Part shown: positions 51,282 through 59,717 of the stretch, in pieces
Layout of the letters: every line of letters starts with the position of its first letter
How positions within the stretch are numbered: position 1 is the stretch's first letter
DNA from: an uncultured Oscillospiraceae bacterium
GTDB taxonomy: Bacteria > Bacillota > Clostridia > Oscillospirales > Oscillospiraceae
Length of the DNA: 64,000 nucleotides
Assembly (NCBI GenBank): GCA_902478785.1
Contig: CABSMJ010000006.1
Coordinates: 53,471 to 117,470, forward strand
Reading direction: 5' to 3'
Program-made: the position numbers and the translations under genes
The notes under the pieces: generated by a model
The model's database searches: none
What the model was told of the DNA's origin: nothing
Seen by the model: the letters and a program-made list of their open reading frames with translations, nothing else

Positions 51282-53102
51282 ATGACCCGGGAGGAACTGA
51301 AGGAAAAGGCGGCGGACCTGCCCCTGGCGCCGGGGGTCTACCTGATGATGGACAAGACCGGCAAGGTCATCTATGTGGGCAAGGCCAAAAAGCTGAAAAA
51401 CCGGGTGAGCCAGTACTTTCAGGACAACGCCTCTCACAATGCCAAGACGAAGCTGATGGTCTCCCAGGTGGACCACTTCGACACCATCTTCGTCTCCAGC
51501 GAGTTTGAGGCCCTGATCCTGGAAAATTCCCTCATCAAGCGCCACAATCCCAAATACAACATCCTCCTCAAGGATGACAAGGGCTATCCCTTTATCCGTC
51601 TGTCTCCGGGGCCCTATCCCCGGTTTTCCATGGTCAATCGCCAGGCCAATGACGGTGCCCGCTACTTCGGCCCCTTCGGCGGCCGGTACGAGACTCGCCA
51701 GGCCATCGACGCCATCTGCAATGCCCTCAAGCTGCCCACCTGCAGCCGCCAGTTCCCCCGGGACATCGACACCCAGCGGCCCTGCCTGAACTTCCACATG
51801 GGCCGGTGCGACGGCTTTTGCCGCAGCACCATGTCCCAAGAGGAGTACGCCGCCCGCATTGAGCAGGCCGCGGCGCTGCTCTCAGGCAAGTCCAAGCAGA
51901 TGGTCCGGGAGCTCAAGGAGCAGATGGAGCAGGCGGCAGAGGAGCTGCGCTTTGAGCAGGCGGCGGCGCTGCGGGACCGGATGAACGCCGTGGAGGTGCT
52001 CAGCAAGCGCCAGAGCGTCATCGCCGGCATCTGCGCCGACACAGACCTGTGGGGTCTGTGCCTGGGGGATGTGAAGAGCTGCTACGCCGTGCTCCATGTG
52101 GAGGAGGGTCACCTCACCGGCCGGGAGACCGCCGCCTTCACTCCGCAGACCGAGGCGGACCAGGCGGAGACGCTGGCGGCGCTGACGGCCCAGTATTACC
52201 TGCCCCGGCCGGTCCTGCCCCGGGAGATCCTGCTGCCTTTCGATACCGGGGAGCTGGAGGAGCTCTCAGAGGTCCTCTCCCGCCGGGCAGGCCACCGGGT
52301 CTATGTCCATGTGCCCCAGCGGGGGGAGAAGGCAGAGCTGCTTGCCCTGGCCCAGCGCAACGCCGCCGAGGAGGTGGAGCGGGTAAGCACCCTCCAGCAG
52401 CGCTCGGACAAAACCCTGGAGCTGCTGCAGAAGATGCTGGACCTGCCCCAGGCGCCGGAGCGCATGGAGGCCTATGACATCTCCAACACGGGCAAAAGCG
52501 ACATCGTGGCCTCCATGACCGTGTTCCGGGGCACCCGGCCCTTCAAGGGGGCCTATCGCCGGTTCCGCATCAAGGACCTGGAGCACCCCGACGACTACGC
52601 CTCCATGCAGGAGGTGCTGCGCCGCCGGCTCCAGCGCTGGAAGGACGGGGACGAGAAGTTCACTCCGCTGCCCGATGTGTTCCTCATCGACGGCGGTGAG
52701 ACCCACGCCCGGGCGGCCCAGCAGGTGGCCCGGGAGTTCGGGGTGACGGTGCCCATCTTCGGCATGGTCAAGGACGACCGCCACCGGACCCGGGCCTTGG
52801 TGACGCCGGAGGGAAAGGAGATCGGCATCCAGCAGAACCAGGCGGTGTTCTCCCTCATCGGCCGCATCCAGGAGGAGACCCACCGCTTTGCCATCACCTA
52901 TCACCATGAGAGCCACAGCCGCAGCACCATGCGCTCGGCCCTGGAGGACATTCCCGGGGTGGGCCAGGTGCGGCGCAAGGCGCTGTTGCAGCACTTCGGC
53001 ACCGTGAAGGCCATCCGGGCCGCCTCCCTGGCGGATCTGGAGCTGGCGGTGCCGCCATCGGTAGCCCGAAAAGTGTATGAGCATTTCCACCGCCAGCAAT
53101 AA
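51282..53102 (+). CDS. uvrC: Excinuclease ABC subunit C
   Basis: A 606-residue UvrC. The GIY-YIG nuclease domain starts at APGVYLMMDKTGKVIYVGKA. A UVR motif (about 200-235), the C-terminal endonuclease domain with YDISNTGKSDIVASMTVFRG and LIDGGETHARAAQQV, and helix-hairpin-helix motifs (EDIPGVGQVRRKALLQHFG) follow. It makes both incisions in nucleotide excision repair. The start follows AAAGGAGGCGGCATC. Confidence 0.97.
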   Translation: MTREELKEKAADLPLAPGVYLMMDKTGKVIYVGKAKKLKNRVSQYFQDNASHNAKTKLMVSQVDHFDTIFVSSEFEALILENSLIKRHNPKYNILLKDDKGYPFIRLSPGPYPRFSMVNRQANDGARYFGPFGGRYETRQAIDAICNALKLPTCSRQFPRDIDTQRPCLNFHMGRCDGFCRSTMSQEEYAARIEQAAALLSGKSKQMVRELKEQMEQAAEELRFEQAAALRDRMNAVEVLSKRQSVIAGICADTDLWGLCLGDVKSCYAVLHVEEGHLTGRETAAFTPQTEADQAETLAALTAQYYLPRPVLPREILLPFDTGELEELSEVLSRRAGHRVYVHVPQRGEKAELLALAQRNAAEEVERVSTLQQRSDKTLELLQKMLDLPQAPERMEAYDISNTGKSDIVASMTVFRGTRPFKGAYRRFRIKDLEHPDDYASMQEVLRRRLQRWKDGDEKFTPLPDVFLIDGGETHARAAQQVAREFGVTVPIFGMVKDDRHRTRALVTPEGKEIGIQQNQAVFSLIGRIQEETHRFAITYHHESHSRSTMRSALEDIPGVGQVRRKALLQHFGTVKAIRAASLADLELAVPPSVARKVYEHFHRQQ

Positions 53103-53106
53103 GAGA

Positions 53107-53145
53107 CGGGAGGCGGGGCCTTGGAGCCCCTGCCTCCTGTTTTTG
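53107..53145 (+). terminator. Terminator after uvrC
   Basis: GGAGGCGGGGC and GCCCCTGCCTCC pair with a mismatch around CTTGGA, followed by TGTTTTT. Confidence 0.85.
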
Positions 53146-53330
53146 TCACAATCAGGCAGGTAGGTATTGCCAAAAATCAATGGTGAGATTCTACACATAG
53201 AAAATCGCAATAGGCTGGACATTTATTGAAAAATCATATATATTTGAACTTATAGGAAACCACCGGGGGTGCCTGTTCCGGCATCCCTTTCTGCGGCCTG
53301 AGGAGGCCGCCCTTCAAGAGAGCTTTAGAA
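53146..53330 (+). promoter_or_regulatory. selA leader with two hairpins
   Basis: An AT-rich stretch that may hold the sel promoter is followed by two hairpins. They are GGGGGTGCC-TGTTCC-GGCATCCC (about 53264-53286) and GCGGCCT-GAGG-AGGCCGC (about 53293-53310), the second about 20 nt before selA. A SelB-binding SECIS-like leader is known upstream of selA in E. coli; similarity here is only positional. Confidence 0.45.
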
Positions 53331-54707
53331 ATGGAGCGTGGAATGACCATGGATATGCGAAAGATACCCAAGGTGGACGAGCTGCTGCGCCGCCCGGCAC
53401 TGGCGGCGCTTGCACCGGTGCCTGCCGCCGAGGCGGTGCGCCAGGAGCTGGATGAGCTGCGGCGGGGAATGCTGAGCGGCGAGATTCAGGAGGTTCCGGA
53501 GGCGGAGGAGCTGGAGCGGCGGATTCTGGACCGGGCCCGGCGCAACGCCATGCCCTCTTTGCGGGGCGTCATCAACGGTACCGGCGTGGTGCTGCACACC
53601 AACCTGGGCCGGGCGTGCCTGTCGGAGGAGGCGGCCCGAGCAGCCTATGACGTGGCCCGGAGCTACTCCACCCTGGAATACGACGTGGAGAAGGGGGCTC
53701 GGGGCCTGCGCTACACCCATGTGGAGCCGCTGCTGTGCCGCCTGACCGGGGCAGAGGCCGCCATGGTGGTGAACAACAACGCCGCGGCGGTGCTGCTCAT
53801 CTTGTCGGCTCTGGCCGCCGGGGGCGAGGTCATCACCTCCCGAGGCGAGCTGGTGGAGATTGGCGGGTCTTTCCGGGTGCCGGACATCATGGAGGCCTGC
53901 GGCTGTCACCTGCGGGAGGTGGGCACTACCAACCGCACCCACCTCTCTGACTATGAAAAGGCCATCGGGGAGGAGACGAAGGCCCTTTTGAAGGTCCACA
54001 CCAGCAACTTCCGGGTGGTGGGCTTTACCGAGTCCGTGCCTCTTGCCGATCTGACGGCTCTGGCCCATGAGCGGGGACTGCCCATGGTGGAGGACCTGGG
54101 CAGCGGCTCTCTGGTGGATCTGGAGACCTTCGGCATCCACGGCGAGCCCACCGTCCAGGCCAGCGTCCGGGCGGGGGTGGACATTGTGTCCTTTTCCGGC
54201 GACAAGCTGCTGGGCGGCCCCCAGGCGGGCATCATCCTGGGCAGCCGGGAGTGGATTGCCAAGCTGCGCCGCCATCCCCTGACCCGGGCCATGCGGGTGG
54301 ACAAGATGACCCTGGCGGCCCTGGAGGCCACGCTGCGCAGCTATGCCGACGGCACGGCCATGGAGCAGGTGCCGGTGCTGCGGATGCTGGGTACGGAGCC
54401 GGAGCAGCTCCGGGGCCGGGCGGAGATGCTGTGCGACATGCTCACCAAGGCAGGCGTTCAGGCGGAAGTGGTGCCGGAGCAGGACCAGGTGGGCGGCGGC
54501 AGCGTGCCCACCCAGCTGCTGCCCACCTGGGCGGTGGCGGTGATGCCGGCCCGGGGAACCGTGGACGGGCTGGAACAGGCCCTGCGGCGGCGGGAGCGCC
54601 CCATTGTGGGACGCATCGCCCATGACCGGTATCTGCTGGATGCCAGGACCCTGAATCAGGAGGACTTTGCGGCCATTGCGGCCGCTGTAACGGAGTGCGC
54701 GCTATGA
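53331..54707 (+). CDS. selA: L-seryl-tRNA(Sec) selenium transferase
   Basis: A 458-residue PLP enzyme that converts Ser-tRNA(Sec) to selenocysteinyl-tRNA using selenophosphate. RNAMPSLRGVINGTGVVLHT, TNLGRACLSEEA, EAAMVVNNNAAAVLLIL and the PLP lysine in VSFSGDKLLGGPQAG (near 285-295) are all present. Other in-frame ATGs at 53343, 53349 and 53355 are possible starts. The stop overlaps selB by 4 nt. No selD is in the window, so selenophosphate synthetase must be elsewhere. Confidence 0.95.
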   Translation: MERGMTMDMRKIPKVDELLRRPALAALAPVPAAEAVRQELDELRRGMLSGEIQEVPEAEELERRILDRARRNAMPSLRGVINGTGVVLHTNLGRACLSEEAARAAYDVARSYSTLEYDVEKGARGLRYTHVEPLLCRLTGAEAAMVVNNNAAAVLLILSALAAGGEVITSRGELVEIGGSFRVPDIMEACGCHLREVGTTNRTHLSDYEKAIGEETKALLKVHTSNFRVVGFTESVPLADLTALAHERGLPMVEDLGSGSLVDLETFGIHGEPTVQASVRAGVDIVSFSGDKLLGGPQAGIILGSREWIAKLRRHPLTRAMRVDKMTLAALEATLRSYADGTAMEQVPVLRMLGTEPEQLRGRAEMLCDMLTKAGVQAEVVPEQDQVGGGSVPTQLLPTWAVAVMPARGTVDGLEQALRRRERPIVGRIAHDRYLLDARTLNQEDFAAIAAAVTECAL

Positions 54708-56614
54708 AAAATGTGATCATCGGAACTGCGGGCCATGTGGACCACGGCAAAACGCTGCTGGTGAAGGCTCTGACGGGCATCGACACCGACCGGCTGGTGG
54801 AGGAGAAGAAGCGGGGCATCACCATCGAGCTGGGCTTTGCCCATCTGGACTTCCCCGACGGCACCCGGGCGGGCATCGTGGACGTGCCCGGCCATGAGAA
54901 GTTCATCAAAAACATGCTGGCCGGTGCCGGCGGCATCGACCTTGCCATGCTGGTGGTAGCGGCAGACGAGGGCTTCATGCCCCAGACCGTGGAGCACCTG
55001 GGCATTTTGACCCTGCTGGGCATCAAGGACGGCCTGGTGGTCATCACCAAGGCCGACATGGTGGACCCGGAGTGGCTGGAGATGATGAAGGAGGACGTGG
55101 CGCAGCAGGTGAAGGGCACCTTCCTGGAGGGCAAGCCCATCATGACCTGCTCGGCCTATACCGGCCAGGGCATCGACGAGCTGCGGGAGCACCTGCGCCT
55201 TCTGGTGCAGCAGGCAGCGGAGAAGAGCGCACGGGTGCCCTTCCGCCTGCCGGTGGACCGGGTGTTCTCCGTGGAGGGCTTCGGCACCGTGGTTACCGGC
55301 ACCCTCATTGAGGGCTGCATCACCGATGGGGAGACCGCGGAGCTGGTGCCCTCGGGCCTCACCGCCAAGGTGCGCAACCTCCAGGTCCACGGCAAGGATG
55401 TGGAGACAGCCTACGCCGGACAGCGAGTGGCCATCAACCTGGCGGGCCTGAAAAAGGCAGAGGTCCAGCGGGGCGACACCGTGGTGCGTCCCGGGTCCGT
55501 GCGTTCGTCCCTGATGTTGGACGTACGGCTGCAGGCGCTGAAAAACTCCCAGAGGGTGATCCTCAGCGGTTCCCAGGTCCATCTGTACCACGGCTCGTCA
55601 GAACTGCTGTGCAAGGCAGTGCTGCTGGACCGGGACCGGCTGGAGCCGGGAGAGAGCTGCTATGCCCAGCTCCGGCTGACGGAGCCGGTGTCCACCAAGG
55701 TGGGCGACCGGTTCGTCATCCGCTTTTTCTCCCCTCTGGAGACCATCGGCGGCGGCGTGGTGCTGGACGACGCGCCCGTGCGCCACAAGCGCAACGACCC
55801 GGCAGTGCTGGAGGCTCTGGCAGTGCGGGAGTCCGGCTCCGGGGATGAGAAGCTGGCTCAGGCGGTGGCCCAGGCGGGCTGCGCCCTGCCGGACCGGAAG
55901 AAGCTGCTGCAGCAGACCGCCCTGGACGAGGAGACCTTTGACCGGGAGCTCCAGGAGCTCATCGGCCGGGGCCGGGTGCTGGAGCCCCTGCCGGGCCGGT
56001 ATCTGGAGGCCGGGGTGCTGGACGGCGTGTGGAGCCAGTGCCGGGAGCTGCTGGAGAAGTACCACCAGACCAATCCCCTCCAGGCGGGCATGAAAGCGGC
56101 AGAGCTGCGCCAGAAGCTGTTCAAGTCCATGGACCAGACCGTCAGCGATGCCCTGCTGGGCGCCCTGCGGCAGGAGGGAAAGATCAAACGGGTGGCGGAC
56201 CGGTACGCCTTGGCGGACTTCGAGATCCATCTGACCAAGCGCCAGAGCGCCATCCGAGACAAGTTGCTGGCCATCTATCAGAAGGCGGGAGTGGAGACGG
56301 CCACCATGGACGAGGTCCTGGCCTCCTTCCCCCTCAACGAGCGAAACGACTGCAAGCAGGTGTTCGACAGCGTCCTCTCCGACGGGCATCTGGTGATGCT
56401 GGCGCCTCAGCTGTGCTGGCACAAGGAGACCTATGACCGGGTCTGCCAGGTGGCCCGGACCCATTTTGAGGCCAATGAGACGCTGACCCTGGCCCAGCTG
56501 CGGGATCTTCTGGGCACCTCCCGGAAGTATGCCCTGGCGGTTCTGGAGTATTGGGACCGGAACCGAATCACCAAGAAGGACGGAGACCTGCGGCGGTTGA
56601 TCCAAGGATTTTAA
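54704..56614 (+). CDS. selB: Selenocysteine-specific elongation factor SelB
   Basis: A 636-residue SelB that brings Sec-tRNA to UGA codons with a downstream SECIS. The GTPase domain shows GTAGHVDHGKTLLVKALTG, DVPGHEKFIKNMLAGAGG and VITKADMVD. EF-Tu-like domains II and III follow, then winged helices (from about 380 to the end; ETLTLAQLRDLLGTSRKYAL), which bind the SECIS hairpin. Translation starts inside the selA stop codon (ATGA). The tRNA it uses is encoded 90 nt downstream. Confidence 0.96.
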   Translation: MKNVIIGTAGHVDHGKTLLVKALTGIDTDRLVEEKKRGITIELGFAHLDFPDGTRAGIVDVPGHEKFIKNMLAGAGGIDLAMLVVAADEGFMPQTVEHLGILTLLGIKDGLVVITKADMVDPEWLEMMKEDVAQQVKGTFLEGKPIMTCSAYTGQGIDELREHLRLLVQQAAEKSARVPFRLPVDRVFSVEGFGTVVTGTLIEGCITDGETAELVPSGLTAKVRNLQVHGKDVETAYAGQRVAINLAGLKKAEVQRGDTVVRPGSVRSSLMLDVRLQALKNSQRVILSGSQVHLYHGSSELLCKAVLLDRDRLEPGESCYAQLRLTEPVSTKVGDRFVIRFFSPLETIGGGVVLDDAPVRHKRNDPAVLEALAVRESGSGDEKLAQAVAQAGCALPDRKKLLQQTALDEETFDRELQELIGRGRVLEPLPGRYLEAGVLDGVWSQCRELLEKYHQTNPLQAGMKAAELRQKLFKSMDQTVSDALLGALRQEGKIKRVADRYALADFEIHLTKRQSAIRDKLLAIYQKAGVETATMDEVLASFPLNERNDCKQVFDSVLSDGHLVMLAPQLCWHKETYDRVCQVARTHFEANETLTLAQLRDLLGTSRKYALAVLEYWDRNRITKKDGDLRRLIQGF

Positions 56615-56664
56615 GAAGAAAACTCTGCGGTGTCAGAGTGCGGAGACAGAGTGATATTTTGTTC

Positions 56665-56693
56665 TTGCTTTGCAGGACAAACCATGTTATACT
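56665..56693 (+). promoter_or_regulatory. Promoter of tRNA-Sec
   Basis: TTGCTT, 17 nt, TATACT, ending 11 nt before the tRNA. Confidence 0.8.
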
Positions 56694-56704
56694 GTCTTTC
56701 GCAT

Positions 56705-56801
56705 GGGAATAGATGGGTGCTGGTGTGCCCCCCGGTCTTCAAAACCGGTGCAGGTGGTGAAGAGCTGCCCAGGTGGGTTCGATTCCCACATATTCCCGCC
56801 A
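56705..56801 (+). tRNA. selC: tRNA-Sec (anticodon UCA)
   Basis: This 97-nt tRNA has acceptor arms GGGAATA and TATTCCC. The anticodon arm CCGGT-CTTCAAA-ACCGG carries anticodon UCA. A long variable arm (GCAGGTGGTGAAGAGCTGCC) is followed by T-arm GTGGG-TTCGATT-CCCAC and a G discriminator plus encoded CCA. The extended variable arm and UCA anticodon identify it as selenocysteine tRNA. It reads the UGA codons of grdB and grdA. Confidence 0.97.
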
Positions 56802-56803
56802 GA

Positions 56804-56836
56804 CGAGGCGCCGCAATTTGCGGCGCCTCGTTTTTT
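56804..56836 (+). terminator. Terminator after tRNA-Sec
   Basis: CGAGGCGCCGCA and TGCGGCGCCTCG pair around ATT, followed by six Ts. Confidence 0.95.
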
Positions 56837-56869
56837 GTCTCCATTGAGGCGGGGAGGGAGTGAGGAAAC

Positions 56870-57772
56870 ATGGATATGAAACAACTGGAGGTCTTTACCG
56901 CCGTGGTGGAGAACAACAGCTTCTCCCGGGCGGCCCAGTGCCTCCATCTGACCCAGCCTACCGTCAGCGCCCACATCGCCGCCTTGGAGCGGGAGCTGCA
57001 GGTGAAGCTGATCGTGCGCACCACCAAGGAGCTCTATCCCTCTGACGCCGGACGGCTACTCTACCGCTACGCCAAGCAGCTCCTGAACCTGCGGGAGGAG
57101 GCCCAGGAGGCTATCCGGGCCTATCGGGAGGAGATGGCGGGGACGGTGACCCTGGCAGCCTCCACCATCCCTGGGCAGTATTTCCTGCCCAGGCTGCTGC
57201 AGGACTTCCGGGACAAATACCCCGACATCCGTTTTGAACTGCGGATGGTGGACAGCGCCGAGGCGGTGGCCGCTGTGGCGGCCCGGACGGTGGAGATCGG
57301 CTTTTGCGGCACGTTGGTGGACTCCCCCAAGTGCGTCTTTCAGGAGTTTGCCCGGGACCGGCTGGTGATCATCACCCCCAACACAGAGAAGTACCGCCGC
57401 TTTCAGCGCACAGGCTTCCCCATCCGCCAGATCACTGAGGAGAGCTTCATCAGCCGGGAGAAGGGCAGCGGCACCCGGAAAGAGACAGAGCTTTTCCTGC
57501 GGGAGATGGGGGTGGATGTGAGCCGGCTGCAGGTGACCATGGAGGTCCACTCCACCGACAGCATCCGCCGCATGGTGGCCCAGGGGCTGGGCATCGCTGT
57601 CATGTCCCGGGCGGCCTCGGCAGCGGACTGCCAGGCCCACCGACTTTTAGCCTTCGATTTTGACAGCGTCAGCCTGCGCCGGAAGCTCTATCTGGTCCGG
57701 CAGAAAAACGGCATCCTCTCCCCGGTGGCCCAGGCCTTTTATGACTTTGCCAAGGAGTATTACAAAAAGTAG
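56870..57772 (+). CDS. LysR family regulator, selenium-metabolism associated
   Basis: A 300-residue LysR-type regulator. The N-terminal helix-turn-helix reads FTAVVENNSFSRAAQCLHLT with QPTVSAHIAALERELQVKL. The effector domain (about 90-295) begins TVTLAASTIPGQYFLPRLL. Placed between tRNA-Sec and grdX, it matches the LysR type often found next to sel or selenoprotein genes. The start follows GTGAGGAAAC. It probably controls the grd operon, the sel genes or both; the effector is not known. Confidence 0.88.
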   Translation: MDMKQLEVFTAVVENNSFSRAAQCLHLTQPTVSAHIAALERELQVKLIVRTTKELYPSDAGRLLYRYAKQLLNLREEAQEAIRAYREEMAGTVTLAASTIPGQYFLPRLLQDFRDKYPDIRFELRMVDSAEAVAAVAARTVEIGFCGTLVDSPKCVFQEFARDRLVIITPNTEKYRRFQRTGFPIRQITEESFISREKGSGTRKETELFLREMGVDVSRLQVTMEVHSTDSIRRMVAQGLGIAVMSRAASAADCQAHRLLAFDFDSVSLRRKLYLVRQKNGILSPVAQAFYDFAKEYYKK

Positions 57773-57862
57773 TATCCGGTATGAAATGGGCTCAACTGGG
57801 AAATAGACAAAAGATTCACAAATTATTAGTGGATGTGCATAAAAAGCCGGAAAAAGAAGGAA

Positions 57863-57895
57863 AAATGCTTATAGAGTTTATTGATAAATGCTCAT
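57863..57895 (+). promoter_or_regulatory. Candidate operator upstream of grdX
   Basis: The palindrome TTTATTGATAAA (57877-57888) lies inside a direct repeat AAATGCTTAT / AAATGCTCAT with 23-nt spacing. The whole LysR-grdX gap is AT-rich against a GC-rich background, as expected for a regulated promoter. Confidence 0.35.
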
Positions 57896-57967
57896 TTTTC
57901 CTTGCGGCACACCGGTATTTCTGTAAGAATAGAAGCAGATGGAGATTCAAAAAAGCGGGAGCGAGCA

Positions 57968-58375
57968 ATGGAAAGAGATTACCTGATTTTGACGAACAAT
58001 CCTCTGGTGGTCCGCTGCCTGGAAAAGTGGTATGCCATCGCCTATGAGGATGTAGGCTACCGGGATATCCTGGTGAAGGCTCGGGATCTGGTCTATCTGG
58101 GCCACACCCTCTACACCCATCCGCTCTCCGGCAGCGTCAAGCCCAACGAGACCCCCTACAAGTCGGTGGTGGTGTCCAAGGTGCCTCACACATTCTCCCC
58201 GGAGCAGGCGGAGATCATGTCCAATGCGGTGACGGCCTTTGACAAGTTCACCCCCCGGAAGCGGGTGCTGACAGACAAGCTGCGGGAGGATTTCCAACTG
58301 ATTGACTATACCCTGCTGTGCGGTGGCATCGATTTTGACGCCGTGGCGGGTCTTAGTATGCTGCAACAACCATAA
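57968..58375 (+). CDS. grdX: GrdX protein
   Basis: A 135-residue small protein found at the head of glycine reductase operons. DYLILTNNPLVVRCLEKWYA and HPLSGSVKPNETPYKSVVVS are the conserved segments. Its function is not established. The ATG at 57968 is preceded by AAAAAGCGGGAGCGAGCA. The next gene, grdE, follows after 30 nt. Confidence 0.9.
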   Translation: MERDYLILTNNPLVVRCLEKWYAIAYEDVGYRDILVKARDLVYLGHTLYTHPLSGSVKPNETPYKSVVVSKVPHTFSPEQAEIMSNAVTAFDKFTPRKRVLTDKLREDFQLIDYTLLCGGIDFDAVAGLSMLQQP

Positions 58376-58405
58376 AAAATCAGATAGAAGGAGGAGGTGT
58401 TCGCT

Positions 58406-59698
58406 TTGAAATTGGAGCTGGGCTTCATTGAGATCAGCGATATTCAATTTTCAAAGGAATGCAAAGTGGAAAACGGTACCCTCTTCGTCAATCCCGACGA
58501 GGTGAAGGAGTTCGTTTTCCAGGATGACGATGTCAAGGCCTGCCTGAAGGATGCTTGCTTTGATATTGCCAAACCCGGTGAGAGCGTCCGCATCACCCCT
58601 GTGAAGGACGTCATCGAGCCCCGTGTGAAGGTGGAGGGCCCCGGCGGAGAGTTCCCCGGTGTCATCGCCAAGGTGGACACTGTCGGTTCCGGCAAGACCC
58701 ATGTCCTGCGCGGCATGGCTGTTGTCACCGCTGGTAAGATCGTGGGCTTCCAGGAGGGCATCATCGACATGTCCGGCCCCGGTGCGGAGTACACTCCGTT
58801 CTCCAAGCTGCTGAACCTGGTCATGGTCTGCGAGCCTGTGGACGGCCTCAAGCAGCACGAGTATGAGCACGCTGTGCGCATCGCCGGTCTGCGGGCTGCC
58901 ACCTTCGTGGGCGAGCTGGGCCGCAATGTGGAGCCCAATGAGACCAAGGTCTTCGAGACCTATGGCATCAAGGAGGGCATGCAGAAGTATCCCGACCTGC
59001 CCCGTGTGGCCTATGTCCACATGCTCCAGAGCCAGGGCCTGCTCCACGACACCTATGTCTACGGTGTGGATGCCAAGCGCACCCTGACCACCATCATCAA
59101 CCCCACCGAGACCATGGACGGCGCTATCATCTCCGGTAACTGCGTCTCCGCTTGCGACAAGAACACCACCTATCACCACCAGAACAACCCCGTGGTGGCC
59201 GATCTGTTCGAGCAGCACGGCAAGACCCTGCTGTATGTCTGCAACATCATCACCAACGAGAACGTGTATCTGGCCGACAAGCAGCGCTCCTCCGACTGGA
59301 CCGCTAAGCTGTGCCGCCTGCTGGATCTGGATGGCGTCATCGTCTCTCAGGAGGGCTTCGGTAACCCCGATACCGACCTGATCATGAACACCAAGAAGAT
59401 CGAGCTCCAGGGCGTCAAGACCACCATCATCACCGATGAGTACGCTGGTCAGGATGGCAAGTCCCAGTCCCTGGCTGACGCCGATCCTCTGGCTGACGCC
59501 GTGGTTACCGGCGGCAACGCCAACGAGGTCATCATCCTGCCCAAGATGGACAAGGTGATCGGCATGCTGGATTATGTGGACAAGATCGCCGGCGGTCACG
59601 CTGGCTCCCTGCGGCCTGACGGCACCATCGAGGCCGAGCTGCAGGTCATTACCGGCGCCACCAATGAGATGGGCTTCAACCGTCTCAGCGCCAGATAA
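58406..59698 (+). CDS. grdE: Glycine reductase component B, proprotein GrdE
   Basis: A 430-residue proprotein of substrate-specific component B, which activates glycine through a pyruvoyl-type Schiff base. In studied clostridia it is cleaved at an internal cysteine to give two subunits. The likely cleavage residue is Cys246 in SGNCVSACDKNTTYHHQNNP. I use the TTG at 58406, 8 nt after AAGGAGGAGG, which gives the normal MKLELG start; a GTG at 58397 overlaps the ribosome site. Gene order grdX-grdE-grdB indicates the glycine-specific rather than sarcosine- or betaine-specific complex. Confidence 0.95.
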   Translation: MKLELGFIEISDIQFSKECKVENGTLFVNPDEVKEFVFQDDDVKACLKDACFDIAKPGESVRITPVKDVIEPRVKVEGPGGEFPGVIAKVDTVGSGKTHVLRGMAVVTAGKIVGFQEGIIDMSGPGAEYTPFSKLLNLVMVCEPVDGLKQHEYEHAVRIAGLRAATFVGELGRNVEPNETKVFETYGIKEGMQKYPDLPRVAYVHMLQSQGLLHDTYVYGVDAKRTLTTIINPTETMDGAIISGNCVSACDKNTTYHHQNNPVVADLFEQHGKTLLYVCNIITNENVYLADKQRSSDWTAKLCRLLDLDGVIVSQEGFGNPDTDLIMNTKKIELQGVKTTIITDEYAGQDGKSQSLADADPLADAVVTGGNANEVIILPKMDKVIGMLDYVDKIAGGHAGSLRPDGTIEAELQVITGATNEMGFNRLSAR

Positions 59699-59717
59699 GG
59701 GAAAGGAGGATGCTGGA

